Below, piece after piece: positions 28,435 to 37,438 of a stretch of DNA of 54,657 nt (positions within the stretch are counted from its first letter, which is position 1; every line of letters starts with the position of its first letter). The DNA lies in the IMG/VR virus record IMGVR_UViG_3300028840_002358, positions 1 through 54,657 of that record. One strand, 5' to 3'. A program made the position numbers and the translations under genes. The DNA comes from a virus. The notes under the pieces were generated by a model. It saw nothing but the letters and a program-made list of their open reading frames with translations. It was not told the DNA's origin and did not search any database.

Positions 28435-30954
28435 CTAATCAGCGCTCCAATAAGGATCGGACCAAATGATCTCAATATCCGATCCGGTTGCCGCTGAATC
28501 GTATACCAAGATGCTGATATCGTTATCCCCTGGCTGTAGGCACCACGTACCAAAGTCGCAGTTTGGAAGGATCGCGCTCTGCCGGCGTCCAAAGAAGCTG
28601 CTGACAATGCTCTTGCGAGTAGGCGCCAAATCAATAGTTAGCTCCTCATCTTGCAGTAGCGTATAGGCAAAAAGCAATTCCTTGCCCGTCGTCTCGTTTC
28701 TGATCTCGTAGACGATGGAAGAAACAGCATTCAGGCCGATGATATTGATGCGCGGGTAGGCGTCCTCCGTGCCCTCATTTGTGATCGTCTCTCGCCAGGC
28801 ACGGAGCATCAGGATGCCGGTTGTTGCGAAGCCGATCCACAGATCATAGTTCTGCTCGATTACCGGATCGGCTGGTCCTGCTGTAATTGCTGTAACTGCG
28901 TTGGTCGCCACCTCTCTGAAATCTACCTGCGCCCAACTCGCCCCGTTCCATTTAGCGATGGTGTTTACGGGCACGCCGCCCGCCGTAGTAAATGCACCAC
29001 ACGCATAGAGCATCTCATCTGGCCCAAACGCCAGATTGTTACCGACCCCGTTGAATCCTGTACTAAGCGGCGTCGTTGCCTGCCCGTCGTAGCGGGCCAC
29101 ATAGTTGACGGTCGTTGCTCCGCCGTCGGCTGTGGTAAAGTTTCCAGTGAAAAACACTTCATCTCGGGCATTGATTACGATGTCGGTAGCTTGCGCGTTT
29201 AGTTGTGTAACCGCATTCCAGGCCGCGCCGTCCCACATCGCGATATGATCGGCCCCTGCTACGTTGGCGAATGTGGTAAAGTTACCCACGACCCACACGC
29301 GATCCTGGCTGTCTATGGCTACGTCAAAGATCGCCGTGACCGCTGCCGCGCCAGCGGTCGGGTTGCCCACGGCGGCCCAAGCGGCCCCATTCCATACGGC
29401 GATGTAGTCCAGGTTGGACGCTACCGCACTAGCCAAGTCGGTGAAATTCCCAACCACGTACAGATTGCCTGTCGAATCAAAGGCCATTTGCGCGATGTAG
29501 GCGCAGACGGTTGCCGCCTGGTTCGGGACGCCGACCGCATTCCAGGCCGCGCCATCCCAATAGGCGATCCAATCGGCATTCGCCACCCCGCCGATATTCT
29601 GCGCTTGACCGCAGACATAGATATCCCCCGTTGGCCCCTCAGCCAATCCCCACATCACAGCCGCGCCCGCGCCTAATCCACCACCAACCACCGCCCACGT
29701 CTCGGTGTTTGGCGTGTACTGTACGAGATGATCCGCAGCCGCTATGTTGTCAAAGTTGAGAAAGTTTCCCGACCAGTAAACAGTTTTGTCACTGGCGACC
29801 AGAATATCATAGATCTCTGTGTACGTCCCTGCCACGTTGGGTGGACCCAACACGCTCCATTTGCTAGTGGCAGTCTCATCCTTCAGCCGCGCCGCCACGT
29901 TGCGCCGTGTGGCTGTCACGAGGCTGGTCGGCGTTGCTGCGCTCTCTCCAATCTCATAGAAGTTTGGATCGGTCGCCAAAAAACGCAAGGCAAAGGACTG
30001 TTCTAGGCAAGGAAAATCACCCCTGATCCTGCCCTCTAGGCCCGTCTCGTAGTATGCCTCGATCTCCTTGTTCACGGCTGCGCCAGTATAGCGGATCACG
30101 ATCGGCTGATCAACCGGCACGGTGTTGGGGGCCACGTCCTCGATCAGTTGTTGCCGCTTGGCGTGCAGGTCGGAGAGGCTTGTCCCCTTGACCCATCCTG
30201 TGAGGGAGAAGGGGCGGACGTTCGTTTTCTGGCTGTTCAATTCGCCGCCGGGCAGAATGGCGTAGCTATCCACGTTGAGCATGATCGGGCTCATCCCCGC
30301 GCCGATCATCCCCTCTATGTCAAAATCACGATCGGCAAAATCGACCAGGATACCACCTGCGCGGCTGACGGCGCTTCTTTGGCTATGCCCATTGTGGGTC
30401 ACTGCCAGCCATTCGCAGCCATCCTGATCGCCGTCGCAATAGGTGGTTGTGTGGCCCTTGATCTCAAACTGCACGGCGTCTACGTAAGCTGAAACGTTCG
30501 GCGTGCCGGTGATCCAGACCAAAACGACGATATTATCCCCTGTCGCGTTGGCCGTGAGGACAGGCGTCTCGACGCGCACCCAACCACTGGTTGGCCCTAC
30601 CAGATCGACGCTGATCAACTGCTGCGCCCCTACGCCCGCCTGTTTGTTGATCGTTAGTGTGAACGTGGCTGCGTTGGGAATGTTCACCCACGTGCTCGCG
30701 ATATACTCCTCATTGAGCACGCTGGTAGGCGTCAACGTAGTGGACGATCCAAATCTGTCAGCTTGCGCTCCTGCGAGTTTTTCCAGTTCCAGACACCAAG
30801 CGCCGAACATCTGATCGTCAGAACTGTAAGATCGGTTGCCGCCTGCTGCGCCTGTTGTATAGTTGGCCCATCCGTCAGTAATATTCTCCTCGAAAGATGG
30901 ATTGCGTATGTAATTGATCGTCGCTTCTGGTTGGATAAAGCTCCAATAGCCCAT
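28435..30954 (-). CDS. Distal tail (Dit) protein with N-terminal CBM-like and internal beta-propeller insertions
   Basis: 839 aa. Residues 1-190 look like a carbohydrate-binding module ('INYIRNPSFEENITDGWANY'). About 200-360 ('NVRPFSLTGWVKGTSLSDLH', 'FPCLEQSFALRFLATDPNFY') match the N-terminal half of siphoviral Dit. About 370-700 carry at least five blades of the type 'WDGAAWNAVG...VVGNF', a beta-propeller. The last 120 residues ('PRINIIGLNAVSSI', 'LLQDEELTIDLAPTRKSI') match the Dit C-terminal galectin-like domain. So this is an enlarged Dit able to touch the host surface. Confidence 0.8.
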   Translation of the reverse strand: MGYWSFIQPEATINYIRNPSFEENITDGWANYTTGAAGGNRSYSSDDQMFGAWCLELEKLAGAQADRFGSSTTLTPTSVLNEEYIASTWVNIPNAATFTLTINKQAGVGAQQLISVDLVGPTSGWVRVETPVLTANATGDNIVVLVWITGTPNVSAYVDAVQFEIKGHTTTYCDGDQDGCEWLAVTHNGHSQRSAVSRAGGILVDFADRDFDIEGMIGAGMSPIMLNVDSYAILPGGELNSQKTNVRPFSLTGWVKGTSLSDLHAKRQQLIEDVAPNTVPVDQPIVIRYTGAAVNKEIEAYYETGLEGRIRGDFPCLEQSFALRFLATDPNFYEIGESAATPTSLVTATRRNVAARLKDETATSKWSVLGPPNVAGTYTEIYDILVASDKTVYWSGNFLNFDNIAAADHLVQYTPNTETWAVVGGGLGAGAAVMWGLAEGPTGDIYVCGQAQNIGGVANADWIAYWDGAAWNAVGVPNQAATVCAYIAQMAFDSTGNLYVVGNFTDLASAVASNLDYIAVWNGAAWAAVGNPTAGAAAVTAIFDVAIDSQDRVWVVGNFTTFANVAGADHIAMWDGAAWNAVTQLNAQATDIVINARDEVFFTGNFTTADGGATTVNYVARYDGQATTPLSTGFNGVGNNLAFGPDEMLYACGAFTTAGGVPVNTIAKWNGASWAQVDFREVATNAVTAITAGPADPVIEQNYDLWIGFATTGILMLRAWRETITNEGTEDAYPRINIIGLNAVSSIVYEIRNETTGKELLFAYTLLQDEELTIDLAPTRKSIVSSFFGRRQSAILPNCDFGTWCLQPGDNDISILVYDSAATGSDIEIIWSDPYWSAD

Positions 30955-30960
30955 TCTGCT

Positions 30961-33177
30961 CTACCTTCCGGCAAGCCCCTGCATCATAAAGAATTCGTCC
31001 TGGACGCGCATCGCTGTAGCCGCGCTGTTGACGGTCAAATTGTAGTGATTCGTGGTCATATGTTGGCTTTGGTCGGTCGGGAACACCGACGCCCCACGGG
31101 GGATGTAGGCCAGTTCAGGGCCGCGCTCGCCCACGAGGGCCATACCGCCAGGGGCAAAGGCAGAACCGTGTTGCATCACGTCGCCGCCCTGTGTTGGCCC
31201 TGCCGTGGTGGGCGTCGCAAGCTCCGTGCGGATCCGGATCACCTTCTCGGAAGGCAGCTTGTTGAACTCCTTCATAAAGTAGTCGAAAAAGCTCGACGCC
31301 TCCCCGCGCATCTGGGCAACCATCCCGGCCCACTTGCTCTCTTGAGTATCCATTGCCGCCACGGCGGTATCGGTGATCAACCCGTACTCGACGCTGATGT
31401 CCTGGCGCATTTGAGTGACGAAATCCGCCTCAGCTTGAGTGTAGCCGTCGGCGGCAAGGTTCATCTCGGCCCAGGCGTTGAAATGGTTTAGAACCATCCG
31501 GCCTAGACTTTGCCGCTGTGCCTCCTCTTGCGCGGCCTGCGATTCTTGCAAGCCGAGCAACGACTCCTCGTACTGGCGATTCTCCTCGGCAAGCAGGGCG
31601 TCCACGTTCTCGCCCTTCATCATAACGAAGCCCTCGTTTGCCTGTTCGAGCAAGCTCGTCTTTTCCGCGATCTCTTCTTGCAGCTTGCCGATAGACTGCT
31701 CTGTGCGCGCGCGCTCCAGGTCGGTTGTCTCTTCATTGTACTTGGATTGCCGCTCTAGCAGTTCGTCGAGCCGCCCTTGGGCGATGCGAACCTCCAGGCT
31801 CAACTCGTCCTCGTTGACCGCTTGCCGCCAACTCTGCCCGCGCCTGGCAATCTCTGCGAGTGCCTCCTGGTGTTTGGTTTCCAGTTTCTCGCGCTTATCC
31901 GCGAATTGCTCCGCTGAATCTGTGATCTGCTCCTCATAGTCGGCGTAGCTCATTGCGGTGTCGAGTCGGGCGTCCGCCGTCTCCATCGCTGCAACAGCAG
32001 CGTCGCGCATTGCTTTTTCTGCTCTTTGAGTTGTGGTGATGAAATCCGATTCGGCTTGTTCGGCGTCTTGGATGGCAGATTGGTAATCGTCAAATGCCCG
32101 TTGACTATCAATACCAACTGTCGCCGCTAATAGCTCCTGCTCATGCCGATGGTCTATTGCCATAACCGTGCTTCGATCTAATTCAGCATTGGCCTCCAGC
32201 ATCGCCTGCTCATATTCCGACCAACGATGCGCGCCAGCGTACAGTTCGTCGTGCATCAGCCGTTGCTGCTCGCGATTATGCGTTCTGGCTTCGCTGTCCC
32301 TTATCACCTGCTCGCGCGTGGCCCTGATTTCCTCATTGCTCATTCTGTGAGCAAAAGTCGTCTTTTGGATTTCCTCGCGCCATTCTCGGAACCGTGTAGG
32401 CAGGTCGCGGATCACCTCGTCGGCGCTCTTGCCCTCTGTGCTCATAGCCTCTAACGCCCCGGCGAAATCCTCTGCGATGATTTTCCCCGCCTCTTGCCGC
32501 ACCGTTTCCAGCGCCGCGCTTACTTTGGCAATGCGGACAGAAGCCAGATCGGACGTGTCACCCAGCGTATCAAGCGCCTTCGATCCCTCTTCCATCACGG
32601 CCATCTTGAACGCTTGCTCACGGTTGAGAGCACGGCCAGATTCGAGCAATTCATCAATGCGCTGGCGGACACGCCCTGAGCTGATGCCGAAATTGTCAAG
32701 ACGGGGGATCGATTGGTTGGCAAGCAGGGCGGCAAAGTCGGCTATGCGTTCCCCCGCCCCCATCGTCTGATCACCCAATTGCGTTGCCATCGCGGCGATC
32801 TGGCTCATTTCATCGCCGGTGTCTACAAGGCCCATCTGCAAGAGCCGCCCGGCGCTCGACATCGCCGTCATTCGATCCACGGTGTTCAAAGAGCCTTCGT
32901 TAAAGGCATTCAGGAACATCGTTGCCCGGTCAGCGCCCCCGGCAAACTGAGAGAATCGGCGTTCAGACGCCTGGACAGAGACGCCCAGCTTGCCCAGCTC
33001 GACAGTCATTGCGGGGATCTGCTGAACGAATCCAAGCAGGCCCTCACCAGCCGCGCGCAGCGCGCCCGTGACGACTTGGTTAAACGCCTCGTCAAAGCCC
33101 TTCTTGACAGAGCCAAGTGCGGTCCCCGTTTTGTCCCTGGCCTCGATCTCGACGGCAATCGTATAACGATCAGGCAT
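30961..33177 (-). CDS. Tape measure protein
   Basis: 738 aa. Sets tail length and is ejected on infection. 'VEIEARDKTGTALGSVKKGF' at the start is a tape-measure beginning. The body is almost all helix, with long coiled coils at about 250-590 ('LDELLERQSKYNEETTDLER'). Near the C-terminus 'GSAFAPGGMALVGERGPELA' is a signature of phage tail tape measures. At about 1.5 angstrom per residue it predicts a tail of roughly 110 nm. Confidence 0.92.
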   Translation of the reverse strand: MPDRYTIAVEIEARDKTGTALGSVKKGFDEAFNQVVTGALRAAGEGLLGFVQQIPAMTVELGKLGVSVQASERRFSQFAGGADRATMFLNAFNEGSLNTVDRMTAMSSAGRLLQMGLVDTGDEMSQIAAMATQLGDQTMGAGERIADFAALLANQSIPRLDNFGISSGRVRQRIDELLESGRALNREQAFKMAVMEEGSKALDTLGDTSDLASVRIAKVSAALETVRQEAGKIIAEDFAGALEAMSTEGKSADEVIRDLPTRFREWREEIQKTTFAHRMSNEEIRATREQVIRDSEARTHNREQQRLMHDELYAGAHRWSEYEQAMLEANAELDRSTVMAIDHRHEQELLAATVGIDSQRAFDDYQSAIQDAEQAESDFITTTQRAEKAMRDAAVAAMETADARLDTAMSYADYEEQITDSAEQFADKREKLETKHQEALAEIARRGQSWRQAVNEDELSLEVRIAQGRLDELLERQSKYNEETTDLERARTEQSIGKLQEEIAEKTSLLEQANEGFVMMKGENVDALLAEENRQYEESLLGLQESQAAQEEAQRQSLGRMVLNHFNAWAEMNLAADGYTQAEADFVTQMRQDISVEYGLITDTAVAAMDTQESKWAGMVAQMRGEASSFFDYFMKEFNKLPSEKVIRIRTELATPTTAGPTQGGDVMQHGSAFAPGGMALVGERGPELAYIPRGASVFPTDQSQHMTTNHYNLTVNSAATAMRVQDEFFMMQGLAGR

Positions 33178-33181
33178 CGGC

Positions 33182-33364
33182 CTAGCCTCTCGCGATCTTG
33201 CGTTCCAGGTTTTCGAGTTGGATATCTTGCATCATCGCCTCAAAATCCTCTTGCGCCAGTTCTGACGGCGTGCAACCGTACAGCTTGCGCGCCCGGTAGA
33301 GCACATACGCCCACGGCGGACTGCCCGTCCCTGTCCACAGAGCCCCGGCAGCCCGGTCGATCAG
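33182..33364 (-). CDS. Tail assembly chaperone frameshift extension (T-like)
   Basis: Sixty codons in the -1 frame after the A7 slippery stretch (33365-33371): 'LIDRAAGALWTGTGSPPWAY' then 'CTPSELAQEDFEAMM', ending just before the tape measure start. No start codon or ribosome site of its own. Expressed as a G-T fusion of 187 aa, as in lambda and most long-tailed phages. Confidence 0.85.
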   Translation of the reverse strand: MIDRAAGALWTGTGSPPWAYVLYRARKLYGCTPSELAQEDFEAMMQDIQLENLERKIARG

Positions 33365-33744
33365 TTTTTTTGCTCCTCCGTTTGCCGTTCACCGTTGACG
33401 CACGCGATGACAAACGCCATCTCGTCAGTGGTCAGGCGCTCGATCACGGTCAGGTCATCGGCAGGCAAGGGCAGCGGTTCGCCGTCATCGCCTACCCAGT
33501 TCCAGGATCGGACGTGCCCCGCATAGTACCGCATATTGTCGCGCATCTGGTCGGCAGGGGAAGGCGCACGTCGGAATAGCCGCCCCAACCAACGCCCAAA
33601 ACGATAGCGCGCTGTGTTGCGCGCCTCAGCCGCCCGCCGGTTGCCGAGCACCTCGCCCACGGTCGCGCCGCGTAGCACGAGGATCGCGCCTTCGCCCTGC
33701 ACGCTGGATGCGTCAAATGTACGCGTTGATAGTCGCTCTGGCAT
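33361..33744 (-). CDS. Tail assembly chaperone (G-like)
   Basis: 127 aa, directly upstream of the tape measure gene. 'GAILVLRGATVGEVLGNRRA' and 'LTVIERLTTDEMAFVIACVN' fit the small acidic chaperones that bind the tape measure. It ends GAG CAA AAA AAC TGA; the A AAA AAC heptamer is in phase for -1 slippage into a second frame, giving the longer GT-type product. ATG after GGGGGTATCT. Confidence 0.85.
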   Translation of the reverse strand: MPERLSTRTFDASSVQGEGAILVLRGATVGEVLGNRRAAEARNTARYRFGRWLGRLFRRAPSPADQMRDNMRYYAGHVRSWNWVGDDGEPLPLPADDLTVIERLTTDEMAFVIACVNGERQTEEQKN

Positions 33745-33764
33745 AGATACCCCCTTTCAGCCGA

Positions 33765-34232
33765 CTAGCTGGCGTAGACGAACGGATCGATGTCGGCGGC
33801 GTGCACAGTGAACTCGGCCATCGCCGGTCCTGCCTCGCCCGCGTTCACGTCCGGCCAGCGCATCCGGGTGACGGGCGCATAGTTTGTCTGCCAGCCTTCA
33901 TTCCCAGCTACCGCGCCGCCGGGAATCACGCGCAGGCAGATCTTGCCATCACACACAGCCTCTCGGAACGCCTCGCGCGCTAGGCGGTACGCCTCGGTCG
34001 CGTTCGTGTTGAACACGCAGCGCACAACGATGTCCGCCGGTTGGTGCTTGCCCAATTCGCTGATCGCGAACCGCCCATCAAGCGTGTATTCGTCTGCGAC
34101 GTTTTTCGTCTGCTCGATCCCGGTCACGCTGTTGGTCGATCCGCTCACGTCCGTGAACGGCGAACAGGTCGAGCTTGCGGCGATCCCCACATACGCGCAC
34201 GCGATGGGGACACTACTGGTTGTCTGTGGCAT
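33765..34232 (-). CDS. Major tail (tube) protein
   Basis: 155 aa, upstream of the tail chaperones, where the tube protein normally lies. 'KNVADEYTLDGRFAISELGK', 'PADIVVRCVFNTNATEAYRL' and 'MAEFTVHAADIDPFV' give a beta-rich protein with one central helix, as in siphoviral tube subunits. Assignment rests mainly on position, size and fold pattern. Confidence 0.72.
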   Translation of the reverse strand: MPQTTSSVPIACAYVGIAASSTCSPFTDVSGSTNSVTGIEQTKNVADEYTLDGRFAISELGKHQPADIVVRCVFNTNATEAYRLAREAFREAVCDGKICLRVIPGGAVAGNEGWQTNYAPVTRMRWPDVNAGEAGPAMAEFTVHAADIDPFVYAS

Positions 34233-34271
34233 TTTGCTTTACTCCTGGGCCAACTGGCCCTACTTGTCTCC

Positions 34272-34673
34272 TCAGCGCTTTATCTCAGCGCTGCCGATTC
34301 CTAGATAATCCCTGATCTCGGCCTGCCATCTTTCGATGGCAAGCGCGAGTTTGTCCACTCGTTCGTTAAAGCGATCATCGTCGCCCGGCGCGCGGATGCT
34401 GGCCCGGATGGCATAGGCGACGTCTTTCGCTCCCATCGTCACGAAGCCGATGGTATCGATACCCAGGTCGGCCAGCTTGCACGCCCTGCCCCCCTCGCCC
34501 CAAAAGACAGTAAGCGGCGGCGCCTGCACCTCGCTGATCGCTCCCGTATCGAGCAGCGCCTTGCGCGTCCTGGCGCTCAGCATCGAGAGCGAGTGAACGC
34601 AGCCGTTGCCGCCCTCGATGAACGCCCCGTCGTTATGGTCAATGAGCAGCTTCTGGTGAATGCGATAGAGCAT
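34272..34673 (-). CDS. Hypothetical tail-region protein, 133 aa
   Basis: ATG at 34673 overlaps the previous stop (TGATG); longer upstream starts would bury it in that gene. 'MLYRIHQKLLIDHNDGAFIE' and 'HSLSMLSARTRKALLDTGAI' are followed by 'ADLGIDTIGFVTMGAKDV'. The layout, with a possible small ligase- or zipper-like N-terminal domain, is not one I can name. Between the terminator-like and tube genes. Confidence 0.65.
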   Translation of the reverse strand: MLYRIHQKLLIDHNDGAFIEGGNGCVHSLSMLSARTRKALLDTGAISEVQAPPLTVFWGEGGRACKLADLGIDTIGFVTMGAKDVAYAIRASIRAPGDDDRFNERVDKLALAIERWQAEIRDYLGIGSAEIKR

Positions 34674-35146
34674 CAGAAAATCCTCACCGTGATCTCGAAC
34701 CGATAGCCGGTATAGAGCACGGTCGCGTAATCGAACACGACCCGCTGACACGTCCAGTGCATTGAGCGAATCCCGGCCTGTGCGAAGAGAGGGCAGCCGC
34801 CTTGCTCGTCTAGCTTGTCGCTCACGATTGACGCAAGGTCCACCGCGTCGCCCCAATCCTCGTTGAGCTGGGAGCGTTGGCGGACGTACAGATCGAGCCG
34901 GATCAATATCTCGGTCTGTCTCACGCCGGGAATACCGGTCACGCCGTCCACGAACGTTGTCCGGTCGGTGTCTGTCGCCGCGTCCACCTCCCACCGTTCG
35001 GGATAGACCTGGATCGTTTTGGTCGTGTTCATCCCCTCAGTCAACTCGTCGTAGTTCTGGACGCGGTTCAGATCGCCCGATACGACAAGCTCCTCAAGGA
35101 CGGTATGAATCGCCGTGCAAATCTCGCCTACGGTCACAATCGCCAC
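34673..35146 (-). CDS. Tail terminator/completion-like protein
   Basis: 157 aa, directly after the HK97 gp10-like gene. 'MAIVTVGEICTAIHTVLEEL', 'TKTIQVYPERWEVDA', 'RQTEILIRLDLYVRQRSQLN' and 'YTGYRFEITVRIF' give a helix followed by beta strands, as in gpU/Gp12-type tail terminators. Function inferred from position and fold. Confidence 0.7.
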   Translation of the reverse strand: MAIVTVGEICTAIHTVLEELVVSGDLNRVQNYDELTEGMNTTKTIQVYPERWEVDAATDTDRTTFVDGVTGIPGVRQTEILIRLDLYVRQRSQLNEDWGDAVDLASIVSDKLDEQGGCPLFAQAGIRSMHWTCQRVVFDYATVLYTGYRFEITVRIF

Positions 35147-35147
35147 G

Positions 35148-35633
35148 TCATCGCCTCACGATCCGGCCCACGGCCTGCTCGATGATCCGCTTGATCCTGG
35201 CGCTGTTATCCTCTATGGCGCGCTGTAGGAACCGCTTGGCCTTGATGCCGCGTGCTGCGATCGCCATTCGCGCACCCGCTGCCAGCGCACCCGCCGCCCT
35301 GCGATCTCCGCGCATCTTGCGGACGGCCCACTCGTAGAGGGGCTTCCAGGGCGGCCAGAAGGGGCGCGTTCCCAGCTCCATATAGGGCGCGTACTCTCGG
35401 TTACTCCCTACGATGCCGGTCACAATCTTATCACGCTGCACAACTTCCGGGACGATGGACGCCCGCAATGGCCCGCGATCCACCGGCGCATTCTTGCGCG
35501 CTGCCCGCGTGACGATCAACGTCGCCTGTCCCATCGCCGCCGCCATTGGCGAGCCGGAAATGTCGCGCTGCATCTGATCGACCTTGGCTTGAAAGGCGTC
35601 CAGGCCCCTGATCTTGCCGTCTATCTCGGTCAT
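35148..35633 (-). CDS. HK97 gp10-like head-tail connector
   Basis: 161 aa. 'AARKNAPVDRGPLRASIV' and 'EYAPYMELGTRPFWPP' are hallmarks of the HK97 gp10/tail-completion family. It closes the neck between head and tail. ATGA-type overlap with the upstream connector gene. Confidence 0.88.
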   Translation of the reverse strand: MTEIDGKIRGLDAFQAKVDQMQRDISGSPMAAAMGQATLIVTRAARKNAPVDRGPLRASIVPEVVQRDKIVTGIVGSNREYAPYMELGTRPFWPPWKPLYEWAVRKMRGDRRAAGALAAGARMAIAARGIKAKRFLQRAIEDNSARIKRIIEQAVGRIVRR

Positions 35634-36331
35634 CGTCTGCCCGTCGCAATGCGCACGTAACGCCCATCGATCAAGATGCCCGCGATGTCGGGATCAAGCT
35701 GCTGTACGTAGAGCAGCCCGCCCAGGTCGGCGCTTGCCAAACTGTCGGCCATCGCGCCTTGCAGGCGCTTGTACCAGCGCGCCGTCTGCATAATGCACGC
35801 CTCCACGATATCGTCCGGCACATCCACGTTATAGCCCCACTTAGCCGTCACTTTCACCGTCGGCACTCTTGCCAACAGATCGATCCCCCGCCGCGCCCGC
35901 CCTCGCTTGCGCATCTGTGGCGTCTCGCCGGTGAACCAGCTTTGATCGCCATTCGGATCAACGAAGAGGAGCGTGTAGGGTAGGAGGTTGAATTCCGGCT
36001 CATCAGGATCACCGCTACCGGCAAACCAGTCCCCATCGCCCGCCATATTCGTGGTAGGGGAGTCCCACGCTTCATAGTCCTCATCTGACGGCGCGTCCTT
36101 GACGGCCACGGCGCTGATCTCCACGCATTCATCGATCAACTGGTACGCCTTGCCGCTGCCCCGGTAATATCTGGCGCTTGCAGCCGCATCTGCCTCGAAG
36201 CCGTCGGGGCGCTTGCAGAACTGGTTGATCTTGCGCTCTGCACCCGTGATGATCCGGGCAATCAAAGCGTCGTCCCCAGCATCAGTTTTCTGCATCGAGT
36301 CTTTGACCATCGCGGTTGTACAGTATGCCAT
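35630..36331 (-). CDS. Head-tail connector (gp6-like adaptor)
   Basis: 233 aa. 'MVKDSMQKTDAGDDALIARI' and 'ITGAERKINQFCKRP' at the start, and 'DIVEACIMQTARWYKRLQGA' near the end, give the all-helical pattern of gp6/gp15-type adaptor proteins with a central insertion. It sits under the portal ring. The order adaptor, gp10, terminator, tube is standard. Confidence 0.82.
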   Translation of the reverse strand: MAYCTTAMVKDSMQKTDAGDDALIARIITGAERKINQFCKRPDGFEADAAASARYYRGSGKAYQLIDECVEISAVAVKDAPSDEDYEAWDSPTTNMAGDGDWFAGSGDPDEPEFNLLPYTLLFVDPNGDQSWFTGETPQMRKRGRARRGIDLLARVPTVKVTAKWGYNVDVPDDIVEACIMQTARWYKRLQGAMADSLASADLGGLLYVQQLDPDIAGILIDGRYVRIATGRR

Positions 36332-36340
36332 CGTTCTACC

Positions 36341-36586
36341 TCATAAAAGCCCGTCTAGCCAGCAGTGCACCAGAAACGATGCTGCCAACGCAAGCCACCA
36401 CGAGAGCCGGGATATGGAGCGGTCTACCGCTGTTTCTCGCGAGATTCTCCCAGGTAATCGGTATTCCCCGTACCACGCATACGAGCACGTGATCCAGGTC
36501 AAGAGCCACGCTAACAGCCCCGCTAACGCAGAGGACGAGAAGTGCTTGATTTCGTCTCGCAAAGCGTTCAAGAGCCACTTATTCAC
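36341..36586 (-). CDS. Small membrane protein, 81 aa
   Basis: Two hydrophobic segments ('ALAGLLAWLLTWITCSYAWY' and 'LSWWLALAASFLVHCWL') with a basic loop between. ATG overlaps the previous stop. A second ORF in another frame over the same bases is a shadow. Could be a minor lysis or superinfection factor; unknown. Confidence 0.6.
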   Translation of the reverse strand: MNKWLLNALRDEIKHFSSSALAGLLAWLLTWITCSYAWYGEYRLPGRISRETAVDRSISRLSWWLALAASFLVHCWLDGLL

Positions 36587-36804
36587 ACGACCTCGATCAC
36601 ACCGTCAGCAACCAGCTTGTCACGGATAGCCGCGAGATCAGAAGTCTCATAGTCGAGTCCGGCATAGTTGAGGAGAGCACGCAACTCGGTCACGTTCCGA
36701 CCTGCTTTTCCGTCCTTGCCGCCGAGAGCTTGCCGCAATACCCCCTCAACTCGTGCCGTTTCTTGCTCAAGCCATTGCTCATCAGTCAGTTTGATAATTG
36801 CCAT
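36583..36804 (-). CDS. Hypothetical protein, 73 aa
   Basis: 'MAIIKLTDEQWLEQETARVE' then 'RNVTELRALLNYAGLDYETS' and a final 'VADGVIEVV'; mostly helical and acidic. No family recognised. Follows the beta-propeller-repeat gene. Confidence 0.65.
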   Translation of the reverse strand: MAIIKLTDEQWLEQETARVEGVLRQALGGKDGKAGRNVTELRALLNYAGLDYETSDLAAIRDKLVADGVIEVV

Positions 36805-36811
36805 TTTTGCC

Positions 36812-37429
36812 TCAATTCACCATGATCTGGTATATTCGATCTGTGTTTACATCGCCGTGCCATAGCGTGCGTCCATCCCACGCCACAGAGAATGGCAACG
36901 TAGAAGGCGTAGGATTGAAGGTTCGGTTCACAGTGCCAGTCACAGGATCTATTTGGTAGAATACTCTAGTTGTGTTACTCGTAGTCCACAATGTACGCCC
37001 ATCCCAAGTTAAACCACGAGGATTGTTTGTCGGATATGCAAACGATCTTGTCAGGGAACCCGTGACTGGATCGATCTGATAAATGAGATTGAGAACTCTA
37101 GCGGTGTGCCATAATGTTCTGCCGTCCCACGCTAGATCGGATGGATCATTGGGAATGGCAAAACTATGGATAACCGCACCCGTATGCGGGTCAATTTGAT
37201 ATACACGATTGTTTGTATTTCCAGCTATCCATAGCGTATGTCCATCCCAGGTGATCCCAACTGTGCCTGTGTCTGGACTATTGAACGATCTAATGCTAAT
37301 GCCAGTTATAGGATCAACTTGATAAATGATGGTATTAGAAGTCATCCATAAAGAATGACCGTCCCACGTCATAGCAAATATATCCACTACTGGAGAAGGA
37401 AAGCTCCTGATCACTGTTCCAAGTGCCAT
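36812..37429 (-). CDS. Beta-propeller-like repeat protein, 205 aa
   Basis: About five repeats of roughly 40 residues, each containing 'WDGRTLW' and 'YQIDPVTGS' or close variants ('WDGHSLW', 'WDGHTLW'). This is the pattern of a YVTN/NHL-type beta-propeller, short by one or two blades of a closed ring. In a phage structural operon it may be a surface or fibre-associated ligand-binding protein, possibly trimeric. Note the unrelated propeller in Dit. Confidence 0.7.
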   Translation of the reverse strand: MALGTVIRSFPSPVVDIFAMTWDGHSLWMTSNTIIYQVDPITGISIRSFNSPDTGTVGITWDGHTLWIAGNTNNRVYQIDPHTGAVIHSFAIPNDPSDLAWDGRTLWHTARVLNLIYQIDPVTGSLTRSFAYPTNNPRGLTWDGRTLWTTSNTTRVFYQIDPVTGTVNRTFNPTPSTLPFSVAWDGRTLWHGDVNTDRIYQIMVN

Positions 37430-37438
37430 TATGCGCTC

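Noticed and set aside
36336-36578. 80-aa minus-strand ORF overlapping the small membrane protein
   Set aside because: The overlapping frame 36341-36586 has two clear membrane helices and an ATGA overlap with its upstream neighbour, so it is preferred.
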